Shown: positions 8,946-18,938 of the stretch, piece by piece | How the letters are laid out: every line of letters starts with the position of its first letter | Numbering within the stretch: the stretch's first letter is position 1 | Assembly: GCA_031769625.1 (NCBI GenBank) | Contig: JAUIMM010000602.1 | Coordinates: 1-64,000, forward strand | Reading direction: 5' to 3' | Length of the DNA stretch: 64,000 bases | DNA from: Taudactylus pleione | Lineage: Eukaryota; Chordata; Amphibia; Anura; Myobatrachidae | The notes under the pieces: generated by a model | The model's database searches: none | Told to the model about the DNA's origin: nothing | What the model saw: only the letters and a program-made list of their open reading frames with translations | Made by a program: the position numbers and the translations under genes

Positions 8946-9640
8946 ATGATCCTCCGGCTTCTATATCCAAGCAGAATTACTGCTACCATTTTTCCTTTTT
9001 CTGATCAACTAGTGGATCATTTGGAGGTAGCATGGAAAACTCCTGGAAAGCGTTACAGATGCAAAGACGCCTGGCTCACGCGTATCCGTTTGCTGGGGAG
9101 TATTTTGCCACATGGGAATCTCCATCTGTGGTGGATTCACATGTCACGTGCTTGGTCAAGAGCGCGACTTTGCCTATGCCTTCCATATCGTCCTTAGGAC
9201 ACTACAGGTAGGAGGGTGGAAAGTTGCCTGAAGTTCATATATTCCCTGTCGGGTGCGGTGGCCAGGTCGGCTATAGCTATCTGCTGGGTAGCCAGAGCTA
9301 TGGAGTCCTTGGCAGACTCCCTGGAGGAGTCCCTGTCTTCAGACGCTAATAGCGACCATGTGACTCTGGTGGGCAATGTTCGTGATTCAGCCGCATATAT
9401 TAATGAGGCTGATTTGGATGTTACTCTCCTATCTTCAAGGGGGTCGGCGGCCGCAATTGCGGCTCGCCGTACTTTGTAGCTCTGCTCCTGGAGAGCAGAT
9501 GCAAACTCTAAGGAGGGTTTGCCTTATAATGGTAAAGTTCAGTTCGACGGCATGCCTGCTTTCTGCGTCCATGCCTGCCGGGTCAAAAACTGTGTCCTTT
9601 CGGCCCTTTAGGGACCAAGGTAAGGTTTAAAAGAGTCAGT
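8946..9640 (+). pseudogene. DIRS gag-like remnant
   Basis: Traces include YPFAGEYFATWESPSVVDSH, then GAVARSAIAICWVARAMESL and GSAAAIAARRTL. These resemble the gag-like protein of vertebrate DIRS elements that I recall. The frame changes several times and stops occur near 9476 and 9610. Confidence 0.6.
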
Positions 9641-9779
9641 CAGACTGGCAAGTCCAAGAGACAGGCTTGGAGCGCAAGGCGTCCCGACATGCTGAGGACC
9701 TGACTAGTCTGACAAAGCCTTGCAGGCCCAGAAAGCAGTACATTCCTGGCTACAAGCAGGAGTCATTGTACCTGTCCCA

Positions 9780-10011
9780 ATGTCGCAAAGGTGACAGGGA
9801 TATTATTCAAACCTCTTTCTGGTGCTCATAGCACCTATCCTCAATCTCAAGTCCCTGAACAAAGTCTTCGGGGTACCTCGATTCAGGATGGAAACCCTAC
9901 GCTCCATGATACTGGCAATGGAACTGGGGAATTTATGGTATCCCTGGATGTCCAGGATACATACCTGCATATCCCGATTGCATCTTCGCACCAGCGGTTT
10001 CTCAGACTAGC
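9780..10011 (+). pseudogene. DIRS reverse transcriptase, N-terminal part
   Basis: Fragments PILNLKSLNKVFGVPRFRME, then TLRSMILAMEL and FMVSLDVQDTYLHIPIASSH. This is the fingers/palm entry of DIRS reverse transcriptase; the D of SLDVQD is the first catalytic aspartate region. It is in two frames and is cut at the TA where the second Tc1 element inserted. Confidence 0.75.
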
Positions 10012-10013
10012 TA

Positions 10014-11623
10014 CAGTACCAGTCAAAAGTTTGGACACACCTTCTCACTCAATGGTTTTTGTTTATTTAAATTATTTTTAACGTAGTAGATTAATGACAT
10101 CAAAACTATGAAAGAACACATATGGAACTATGTTGTAAACAAAAAAGTGTTAAATCAAAATATGTTTTATATTTTAGATTCCTAAAAGTAGCCACCTTTT
10201 GCTTGGATGACTGCTTTGCACACTCTTGGCATTCTCTCAGTCAGCTTCATGAGGTAGTTTCCTGGAATGCTTTTGAATTAACAGGTGTGCCTTGTCAAGA
10301 GTCAATCTGTGGAATTACTTGCCTTCTTAATGTGTTTGAGACCATCAGTTGTGTTGTGCAGAGGTAGGGTTAGTACACAGTGGACACCACTATTTGACTA
10401 CTGTTGTAATCCATATTATGGCACCAACCACTCAACTCAGTAAAGAGAAATGACAGTCCATCATTACTTTAAGACATGAAGGTCAGTCGATACAGAAAAT
10501 TTCAAGAACTTTGAATGTATCCTCAAGTGCCATTGCAAAAACTATCAAACGCTATGATGAAACTGGCTCTCATGAGGACCGCCCCAAGAAAGGAAGACCA
10601 AGAGTTACCTCTGCTGCAGAGGATGTTCATTAGGGTTACTAGCCTCAGAAACTGCTACTTAACAGCACCTCAGATTAGAGACCACATAGTCTTCACAGAG
10701 TTCGAGTAGCAGATAAATCTCAACATCAACTGTTCAGAGGAGACTGTGTGAATCAGGCCTTCATGGTTGTATTGCTGTGAAGAAGTCACTACTGAGGATG
10801 AACAACAAGAAGAAGAGAATTGTTTGGGCCAAGAAACACTAGGAATGGACATTATACCAGTGGAAATCTGTACTTTTGGTCTGATGAGTCCAAAATTTCG
10901 ATTTTTGGTTCCAACCGCCGTGTCTTTGTGAGACGCAGAGAAGGTGAGCAGATGGTTTCTGCATGTGTGGTTCCCACTGTGAAGCAAGGCAGGAGGAGGT
11001 GTGATGGTGTGGGGGTGCTTTGCTGCTGACACTGTTGGTGATTTATTCAAAATTCAAGGCACACTTAACCAGCATGGCTACCACAGCATTCTGCAGCGCC
11101 ATGCTGGTTTGCGCTTACTGGGACCATCATTTGTTTTTCAACAAGACAATGACCCCAAACACACCTCCAGGCTATGAAAGGGCTACTTGACCAAGAAGGA
11201 AAGTGATGGAGTGCTGCGTCAGATGACCTGGCCTCCACAATCACCCGACCTAAACCCAATTGAGCTGGTTTAGGATGAGTTGGACCACAGAGTGAAGGAA
11301 AAGCCACCAACAAGTGCTCAGCACCTCTGAGAACTCCTTCAAGACTGTTGGAAAACCATTCCAGGAGACTACCTCATGAAGCTGATTGAGAGTATGCCAA
11401 GAGTGTGCAAAGCTGTCATACAAGCAAAAGGGGGCTACTTTGAGGAATCTAAAATATAAAACATATTTTGATTTTGTTTAACACTTTTTTATTTACAATA
11501 TAATTCCATATGTGTTCTTTCATAGTTTTGATGTCTTCAGTATTAATCTACTATGTTGAAAATTATTTAAATAAACAAAAACCATTGAATGAGAAGGTGT
11601 GTCCAAACTTTTGACTGGTACTG
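10014..11623 (+). mobile_element. Second Tc1/mariner element (about 1.61 kb), nested in the DIRS element
   Basis: Starts CAGTACCAGTCAAAAGTTTG and ends with its inverse, flanked by TA (10012-10013 and 11624-11625). The inverted repeats are very long, about 250 bp, and at the 3' side include the last codons of the transposase remnant. It is a different family from the element at 7044. Removing it rejoins the DIRS reverse transcriptase, which shows the order of insertion. Confidence 0.92.
10418..11459 (+). pseudogene. Tc1 transposase pseudogene (second family)
   Basis: Starts MAPTTQLSKEK then a TGA. Recognisable parts are [80 protein letters not shown] and GGYFEESKI. Several in-frame stops and frameshifts are scattered through it. 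The DDE hallmark regions survive as sequence but no complete enzyme can be made. Confidence 0.88.
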
Positions 11624-11625
11624 TA

Positions 11626-12190
11626 TATGGCAACAACATTCCAGTTTCGGGCTTTACCTTTTGGCCTCTCAACGGCCCCTTGGGTGTTTACCAAGAGTAT
11701 GGTGGTAATGGCATTCCATCTGAGACTACAAGGGATCCGCCTATTACCTTACCTGGATGATCTCTTGCTGCTGGCAGTATCTCCAGAGGTACTTCTCCAC
11801 CACCGGCAGCTTACCATCTCGGTGCTCCAGTCGCACGGGTGGCTGATTAATTGGAAGAAGTCCTCATTGACTCCATCTCAGAGAATGTTCCACGTGGGAG
11901 CCCTCTTGGATTCACAACAGCAACGGATCTTTTTGACACCAGACAAGATCTTTGTTTTTCAGATGCAAATATGCAAATGTCTCCAGGGTAGCAAGGTGTT
12001 CATTCACCCAGCAATGCAACTACTGGGATCCATGGTATCGACCTTTGTCATGGTGGAGTATGCCCAGTTTAATTTGCGACCTCTGTCAATTTTTATTCCC
12101 GGAGTCCTCAATTGGGAAGCGGACTTCCTCAGCCATCACGACATGCATCCTGTGGAATGGTCTCTTCTCCAGAGTTGTTTCTACTCCTAG
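11626..12190 (+). pseudogene. DIRS reverse transcriptase C-terminal part and RNase H-like remnant
   Basis: Open for 187 codons. FRALPFGLSTAPWVFTKSM is the DIRS palm motif, and LLPYLDDLLLLA contains the catalytic Y-x-DD box. GWLINWKKSSLTPSQR follows as thumb. Near the end, LSIFIPGVLNWEADFLSHH resembles the RNase H region (the N.EAD.LS motif). It continues from 9780-10011 after the Tc1 insertion is discounted. A stop follows at 12188-12190. Confidence 0.85.
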
Positions 12191-12223
12191 TGGAAAGGTG
12201 GGGCCTTCCAGACGGTAGTCCTC

Positions 12224-13576
12224 ATGGCCTTCCGACACTATTGCAAACTGCCAGTGTACGGGTCCAGACCAGACGCTCTCCTTGTAGAAGCTCTGTCAGT
12301 CAAGTGGACCTTCCAATTTGTGTACCTCTATGCTCCGGTGTCCCTTCTTCCTCGAATACTTCGAAAGTTCAAGCTGGAATGTGGCACTATCCTGCTGTTG
12401 GCTCCAGTGTGGCCCACAGGGCACTGGTATTTAGATTTTCAGAGTCTCTCCATCGACACTCTGTTGCTGTTACCTCAACATCTGGACCTGTTGTCTCAGG
12501 ATCCTTGTTTTTACCCGGACCTGGGTTGTCTATCTTTGATGGCTTGGCTCTTGAGACATTTCTCCTAAGGTCGAAAGGTTTTTCCAGCTCTGCGGTTAAC
12601 ACCATGCTCAGAGCTTGGAAACCGGCTTCTACAGGTTTTACCACAGGGTGTGGCATACCTACTTTAAATGGTGTCGCCTTAGGGGGTCGATCCCCAGGTG
12701 TTTCGGATATCCAGGGTTCTGGCTTTCCTATAGACGGGCTTAGATCAGGGTTTTTGCCTTGCCTCCTTAAAAGTGCATGTCTCTGCACTGTCAGTGTGGT
12801 TTCTACATAGGATTGCTCCGCTTCCTGAATTTCGCACCTTTAGGCAGGGTGTCCTTCGCATTCAGCCTCCCTTTGTCCCTCCAATAGCTCCTTGGAATTT
12901 GGCTGTGGTCCTTAGGGCTCTCCAAGGACCTCCATTTGAACCTCTGGGCTCAGTGGACTTCAAGTGGCTTGCAGTGAAGACTGTGTTTCTTCTGGCTGTT
13001 ACTTCGGCCAGAAGCGTATCAGATTTGGGGGTTCTCTTCTGTCGCCCTCCTTTTCTAATTTTTCACCGGGACAGGGCAGAACTTCGCCCTGGTTTCCTTC
13101 CTAATGTGGTGTCTAGTTTCCACATTAATTAGGATATTATAGTACTGGCCTTTAAGTCACCAGACCTTTCAGCAGGTGAGGCCTCATTGGATGTGGTACG
13201 GGTTCTATGGATTTACGTGGACCCTACCAGTTCCCTTCAGAAGTTGGGCTCTTTGTTTGTCCTCTACGGTTTCCACAAGAAGGGTTGGCCTGCCAATAAG
13301 CAAACTTTGGCAAGGTGGATTTGCATGGCGATCTCTGAGGCTTACACTCTGGAGGGCATTCCAGTGCTGCCCTCTGTTTCTGCTCACTGTACAGGGTCTG
13401 TGGGTCCTTCATGGGTAGCTCCCCGCGGCGCCTCAGCTGTTCAGCTTTGCAAGGCGGCCACGTGGTCCTCTGTCCATATTTTTGTATGGTATTATGCTTT
13501 TGATACCTTCGCCTCTCAGGATACTTCCTTTGGGCGGTGGATTCTCCTTTTTGCACAGGAACGTCCCCACCCTTAA
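12224..13576 (+). pseudogene. DIRS tyrosine recombinase remnant
   Basis: The bridge (APVWPTGHWYLDF... LLPQHLDLLSQDP) is followed by recombinase segments FKWLAVKTVFLLAVTSARSV, KQTLARWICMAISEAY and GASAVQLCKAATWSSVHIFV, ending YYAFDTF...FGRWILL. In the first catalytic box the Arg expected in ARRVSEL is Ser (SARSVSDL), so the enzyme would be dead even if the frameshifts were ignored. The C-terminal Tyr region (VWYYAFD) is present. Confidence 0.75.
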
Positions 13577-13929
13577 AGTGATTGCTTTGTGACATCCCTG
13601 TGGATCCCTAAGGACCCTGAAGTAGAAAAGAAGATATATGGTGTGAGAATGTGATTCTTGAGTGTTCCAGACTTCTTCTTTCTCTCTTATTTTCTCCTCC
13701 TCTGGCCTTTGGCTTACTACTAAACTGAGGAGCTTCTGGCTGGGAGGCGGGGTATAGAGGGGAAGCCAGGTGCATCCTGGGAAGAAAAAATTAACTATGT
13801 GGTGCCCAGATGCCTCTGCCATCACGATACCCCAAGGTATCCCTGTGGATCTTAAGGACCTCATAGAGAGAGAGATAACAAAGGTAGGTTCTTACCATAT
13901 CTCTTCTTTTTATTTTACTTTACTGTAAT

Positions 13930-14255
13930 GGGGTCTATCCACTAGGCGACCTGAAAGACTGAACGACTAGCGTTCAGACCTTCAGGTCGCTGAGGTGCAG
14001 TGCCAGCACTGAACGGTGTTCACTGAACATCATTCAGTGCAGAGACTGACCTCCTATCTCTGAACATGCGGAACCTGACGATCGTCATCAGGTTGACGGG
14101 CATGTTCAGTAGATAGTCGGGGTCGGCAAGGACCCAGAGTGCACGCGCATCGCTGGTCCTTCCTGGCTATCCATTACACAACTTTCTGTACATTGTGACC
14201 AAAACCTCCTGGTTTTAATTGGATCATGCAAAAAGTTTTGTAATGGATAGGCCCC
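13930..14255. mobile_element. Hairpin-rich MITE with GGGGYCTATCCA ends
   Basis: Ends GGGGTCTATCCA and TGGATAGGCCCC are inverted copies. Inside are nested hairpins: GCGACCTGAA/TTCAGGTCGC around CTGAACG/CGTTCAG (about 13946-13991); GCACTGAA/TTCAGTGC; CTATCTCTGAACATGC/GCATGTTCAGTAGATAG around AACCTGA/TCAGGTT; AAGGACC/GGTCCTT; and CTATCCATTACA/TGTAATGGATAG around AAAACC/GGTTTT. No target duplication is clear. It forms the first part of a hairpin-tiled stretch running to 15099. Confidence 0.7.
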
Positions 14256-14545
14256 TTAACATAGCAAGCAGTACTAGACAGTCTTCTGGACGTCTGTGCT
14301 GCTGCTCCATCATCCCTCTTGCACACCGGGACTCGGCGGGGCATCGAGCGGGACCTGGTTAGCGTGGCTCCTCTGTCCCCAGACTGCAGCTGGGACGCAA
14401 GGGGACAGGTAAGGCGGGCAGTCTCGCCTCCGGTCTCTGGAGACAGACCAGAGGCGCCGATGCGGACACAGGTCCATCCGGGACTCCAATAGACCACAAG
14501 GGCATACATTACTTGTGCATAGAGTCCAGGGAACCGGTGGATAAA
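14256..14545. other. Connecting GC-rich stretch with weaker hairpins
   Basis: Imperfect inverted repeats include CTGTCCCC/GGGGACAG (14373 and 14401), GCCTCCGGTCTC with GACAGACCAGAGGC (about 14427-14456), and GGACTC/GAGTCC around CACAAG/CTTGTG (about 14481-14527). They are less regular than those on either side. No coding potential recognised. Confidence 0.4.
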
Positions 14546-15099
14546 GGGCCTGATTCAGACCCACTCGCAAGCGGCTTTCCGCTCGCAAGTGGGTCGATGT
14601 TGTGCACTACGCATGCGCACGACGGCGGGAGCTCCGTCGTGCGCATGCGCCAGACGCGACGAGCGAAGGACTTTCCTTCGCTCGTTGTGTCTGATCAAAG
14701 GGGGCGTGCTGTCGATGTTGATTGACAGCACGCCCCCTTTGGTGGGCGTGCCTCCCTGACGGGGGCGTTCCCAAGGGAACGCCTACCGTCAGAAGCCGGC
14801 CCCACTGACATCACTAGTGATGTCAGTGGGAGTGATTTTGGCTCTGATAGAGCCAAAATCACTCCGGGCCTTGTGGTTGAGAAACTCAACCGCAGGCTCC
14901 GGCTCGCAGTGGCGATGGTCAAGACCAGCGCGGCCATCAACCTGCACGCTCGTACAGGCTGTGGGTGGTGACCCACAGCTATATGAGCCTCCAGGAGGAC
15001 GCTCCATATTAATGGAGGACGGCCCTCATTCAGAGTGTGCGCTCTGCTCAGAACGTACGGCTCTGAATGAGGGCCAATGTCAGCACAGGGGCTGACATT
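14546..15099. repeat. Chain of about 12 consecutive palindromes
   Basis: Hairpins tile the interval almost without gaps: 14560-14593, 14610-14649 (15-bp perfect core arms), 14651-14693, 14697-14740 (17-bp perfect arms), 14757-14792, 14801-14830 (perfect 30-bp palindrome), 14831-14863 (15-bp perfect arms), 14864-14902, 14914-14938 (weaker), 14948-14987, 14989-15017, 15021-15075 (15-bp perfect arms) and 15076-15099 (9-bp perfect arms). GGGCCTGATTCAG at the left and CTGAATGAGGGCC at the right could be terminal repeats of one mobile element. Confidence 0.85.
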
Positions 15100-15959
15100 A
15101 ACCACCGATTCTCCTTTCCTCTTGCCTGGACCTGCCTTGTTCTGCCTTGGTGAGATGTTTAGTGAAACTGACCTGCAACATTCTTTTGAACAGAAAAGGA
15201 TTGGCGTGCTGCGCTGGAGATGAGCATCTCAGTTAGGGAAATAGATTAGGTTATGTGTACAGCATCAAAGGCTGGACTGAGCGCTAGTGTCAATGTATGT
15301 TAATAAAATAATTAGGTAAACATAAGCACAAAATTCAGCATCAACAGTATATATGGTTAAAAAGTGGGTATTATGGCCACTATGTGTATATTGTTAATGT
15401 TTATAGCCTTTTAGGGCTTTATGGGTGCGGTGATAGGAGGTCCAGTGTCCGCTTTTCAGAGGGTTCTTCACCCTGTTGGGGTTGAGGGTATCCCTATCCC
15501 TACCTCCCCCTACCTGAGGTCGGCATTCCTCCTTTCCCTGCAGTCACCGATATGTGGCTGGGACCCGGTCGTATAGTCGCGGCACTTTGTGATGTCAGAT
15601 ACCGTTATATTCTTCACAAGGGTCTCACCTCCTCCAGCTAGTATTCTCTCGCACTGTCCACGGTTAAACCAGCGCATTTCACATTCGTTGGGATGCTTTT
15701 TCAAGGATATTTGCTGTCATTTTTTTAGGTCTTTGAATAAAAAACTTTATTTAGAATTGGGAATGACTGGAACCTGAAGTGCCCTGTTATAGCAGCAACC
15801 TCATGTTCCTATAAGCCATATTTAAAAACAATATACTGCTGTGCTTTATTTTGACAAAATAAAATATAAATCAAAGGATAAATACAAAATAGGCGATAAA
15901 AGAAGAGAATGAGAGATCACTGAAGTTAAAATGTTATGTGTTGTGAACGTGTTTGCAAT
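15100..15959. other. Intronic sequence, probably 3' flank of the reversed Penelope-like element
   Basis: AT-rich, no coding region recognised. It lies downstream of the - strand Penelope-like remnant and may include its 3' untranslated end. Confidence 0.35.
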
Positions 15960-17110
15960 TGTGTTAAAATTATGTTAAAAAGGCTTTGAGGTCAATGTCT
16001 ATATTGAGACCATTAGACTCCGACATTAGTAACTGGTATATCCATTTCGTTTCATTCTTCTTGAGAGTTAACCAGATCTTCTCTCCAGTGGGGTATATCT
16101 TTCTGCATACCAACAAATTTTTGCCCTTTTGGAGCTCTGTTATGGTGTTCTGCAAAATGTGCTGAAAGGCTGTGGGTTTTCAGTCCTTTTTGTATATTAT
16201 ACAGATGTTCGGATATTCTTGTTTTTATTTTTGTCTGGCCAACATATTGGGTGCCACGTGGGCATTCCAATAAGTATATTTCTCCCTCAGTGTCACAAGA
16301 CATACAGTTCTTGATTTTAAATTCTTTTTTTGTGATACTTGAATGGAAAATTTGAGCTGGTTTCATGGTTGATGTTTGGTTTTTACAGCCTGGCAGAAGT
16401 AGTGTGGGGAGGAAGCTTTGTATTGAATTTCTTGCTTTCTGTACATGATTTTTGATTGTGTTGGTGAACTTTTTTTCAGGTCTTCATCCAATAATAAGAC
16501 ATCCAATGGTTATTCAGGATTTTCTCAATTTCTTTATGGTTCCCATTGTATTGTGTGATAAAAATGGATTGTGTTTCTGTTTGTTGTTGGTTTTTGATTT
16601 GTAGTTAGTAATTTTCTTCTATTTTTGAGATCTTGTCTATTTGTTGTAATGCTGTTTCTTTGTAGCCCTTTTGGATAAATTTTTTCTTCATTTCTCTGGT
16701 TTGTTACATGAAGATATGGTCTTCTGTACAGTTTCGTCTTACGCGTCGGAATTGTCCTCCTGGAATATTTACCCATTGTCTATGATGATTACTGTTGTAT
16801 GCCAACATATTGTTTCCATTCACTTTCTTGATATGGGGTCTTGTTTGGATACTGTTTTCTTTTATGTAAATTTCAAGATCCAGAAATACCACCGGTGGTT
16901 GTGAATTCCAGATTTAGAGAATTACTGTTCATGTAAATGAGAAATTCCTACAGTTCTTCATGGGACCCATTCCAGCCGAAAAACAGATCATCTATATACC
17001 TCTGCCAATTCCAAATTTTATCTATGTAGATAAAGCAATGAGACCAGCATCTATGCTTTTTATTGTATTTCATGGGGCTTATATAAGCTAGAAGTTTTTT
17101 TTATAGTCTT
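15960..17110 (-). pseudogene. Penelope-like element: reverse transcriptase plus GIY-YIG endonuclease, degenerate
   Basis: Read on the - strand. A reverse-transcriptase region comes first, with YIDDLFFGWNGSHEEL (about 16990-16945, catalytic Y-I-DD). Then come FLDLEIYIKEN, VNIPGGQFRRVRRNC, and a C-terminal GIY-YIG domain: GEIYLLECPRGTQYVGQTK, RISEHLYNIQKGLKTHS, SAHFAEHHN. It ends at WIYQLLMSESNGLNIDIDLK. This order is that of Penelope-like retroelements carrying the endonuclease. Stops and frameshifts divide the frame, so the copy is dead. Confidence 0.82.
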
Positions 17111-17950
17111 GAATCATTTTTTTAATATATATTTTCTGCCTTTGTAAATTATTATTAAATTGATATTATTCATTTGCAAACAACATGGGTGCTTCTTGAT
17201 TTCTCACTGCCCTACCATATGCATGATACTCGGTAATGCCGGCACACCCATGCTTGCCTCCGGTACTGCGCCCCGTGCCCACCAATTACCTTTCCCAGTC
17301 AGGAAAGGAATAAATATATAGCATCTATGGCAGCACTCAGGACGACTTGTAAAATATATATACTGTATATATAGAGTAACAGAAGCACTAGTAAAGTACT
17401 AAATGGCAAATATATTTCTCCAAGGTTTCTGACCCTATGTATTTTAAACCCTCAGGAAATGTCTGTTTATGCTTAATGAGAGTTTGGGGCTTTAAGGAAA
17501 GATGGATAATGGGTCCTGTGGGTGTGGATGTGAGAGTGAAGGGAGGGCTCCATCCACAAGGCCAGTTCATCTTTTCCGGCCTTCAGCCTGAGAGCAGGCT
17601 AATTAGTGCCTGCAGCTGTGAGAGGCTCATATAAGCTGTGTCAGGGTTTGGCTCCTGTACTACTTGTAAGTAATGTGCATATGCCTATGTTTGTGGTGAG
17701 GGAAATAGGCCCTACCACTTTGAGAGAGGGAATCTGTTTAGTGGCCAGATGGGCTAGGATTTATTTTTATATTTTCCACTTTATACTGCACAATAAAAAC
17801 TAACTGAAGCTAGCTTGCACGAAAACCCTGGACTGGTGTGCTGTTACCTGACTGCTGTGTATTTGGAGGTTCCATTTACCCCAGGAGTGGGACCTCCTAC
17901 CCCAATCTTATTACAATAGATAGAGCTATATAGCTAGACAAAGTTAGATA
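17111..17950. other. Intronic sequence, possible LTR-like fragment
   Basis: ATATAAG near 17629 and AATAAA at 17792-17797 lie in the spacing expected of an LTR promoter and poly(A) signal. No paired LTR, clear ends or internal coding region was seen, so this is weak. Confidence 0.25.
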
Positions 17951-17957
17951 AATGTAC

Positions 17958-17960
<3 letters not shown>

Positions 17961-17988
<28 letters not shown>
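17961..17988. repeat. (TA)n microsatellite
   Basis: Uninterrupted alternating TA, about 14 units, just upstream of the long palindrome at 18055. Confidence 0.9.
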
Positions 17989-18054
17989 GTAGCAATGAGC
18001 CTGGCACTCGAGTAATACATGCAGCTGTGGGGTGCCCTCCTAATAAGTCAACAG

Positions 18055-18370
18055 TATTCCATAGTCCTAAATAAAGGAACAGGCGGCACTCCCATACAAA
18101 GTACAAAAAAGTGCTGTATTCAATATATCATGCTGACAATTTACAGATACATCAACGTTTCAAGGCTTGACGCCTTTTTGTCAGGATGCGTCACTACAAG
18201 TGCAAATAAAGGCCTTTATTTGCACTTGTAGTGACGCATCCTGACGAAAAGGCGTCAAGCCTTGAAACGTTGATGTATCTGTAAATTGTCACCATGATAT
18301 ATTGAATTCAGCACTTTTTTGTACTTTGTATGGGAGTGTCGCCTGTTCCTTTATTTAGGACTATGGAATA
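18055..18370. repeat. 316-bp near-perfect palindrome from Penelope-like element ends
   Basis: Two 158-bp arms meet at the centre AAATAAAGGCCTTTATTT (18204-18221) with only a few mismatches and no spacer. Each arm contains the CTGAC-A...GGCGTCAAGCC...TTGAAACG cassette, in opposite orientation. The sequence is typical of Penelope-like terminal repeats in frogs as I recall them; the assignment rests on the hammerhead-like cassette. Confidence 0.85.
18241..18267 (+). ncRNA. Hammerhead-ribozyme-like motif in the right palindrome arm
   Basis: CTGACGA (18241-18247, fits CUGANGA), stem II AAGGC/GCCTT closing a GTCAA loop, then GAAA (18264-18267). The mirrored copy in the left arm (- strand) reads CTGACAA, breaking the core box. 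Stems I and III were not resolved, so catalysis is only possible. Confidence 0.45.
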
Positions 18371-18938
18371 ATAAATAAATATATATATTTATCTTTATCA
18401 GCAGTTTTTTTGCTTTGTTTTCACTTTTTGTGGAACTATCACTATTCCTCATTGGAGCTACCAGCTATTTTTTTCCGTATACTTTAATATACAAATTTTC
18501 TATTAAATTAATATATAGGATATATTACATCCTTAATCAATTAGTATTTACACATTTTTTATTTATGTCTGCCTTTTTTTTCTTATGTCAAAGGAAATGA
18601 CAGCCTCATAAAGAAGTATGGCCTAAATACTGAGGTGAGGGATTGACCTTTCACCCTTAGCCTATAACTTGGGAACCAGGTGAAAGTTCCCTTGGGCATT
18701 ATCTAGGGCTGGCTGGCTCCTGGGCTAGTAAAAAGAACCTAGAGTGCTAGGGGTCTGCTCTATTTAGTAAGGTTTGTTTCTTCTCCTATATTATGTTTAT
18801 GAGTGTGAACGGTAGAAGCCCAAAGTGTTCCTCATGATGTTGTACTAAGCACAAACCTATGGGAATAGGGGTGAGATTAATATTTATTAATTATGCCTTT
18901 GCTGTGGGATACTTGGATAACTATTTTATTTCTACCAG
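18371..18938. other. End of the large intron
   Basis: AT-rich, no gene recognised. It ends in a good acceptor (tattttatttctaccag) directly before the finger exon. Confidence 0.5.

Larger units (their letters stand above)
8700..13890 (+). mobile_element. DIRS-type tyrosine-recombinase retroelement, degenerate, split by a Tc1 insertion
   Basis: Coding traces follow DIRS order on the + strand: gag-like (about 8946-9640), reverse transcriptase (9780-10011, resuming at 11626), RNase H-like (to about 12190) and tyrosine recombinase (to 13576). A separate Tc1 element (10014-11623) interrupts the reverse transcriptase. The element ends are approximate. The 3' part (13577-13890) has related segments containing ATCCCTGTGGATC and TAAGGACC at about 13594 and 13839, possibly the terminal repeats. 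Many stops and frameshifts are present. Confidence 0.8.

Noticed and set aside
9216..9479. Short open frame considered as an independent host gene
   Set aside because: Its sequence fits the gag-like region of the surrounding DIRS element, and both ends are broken.
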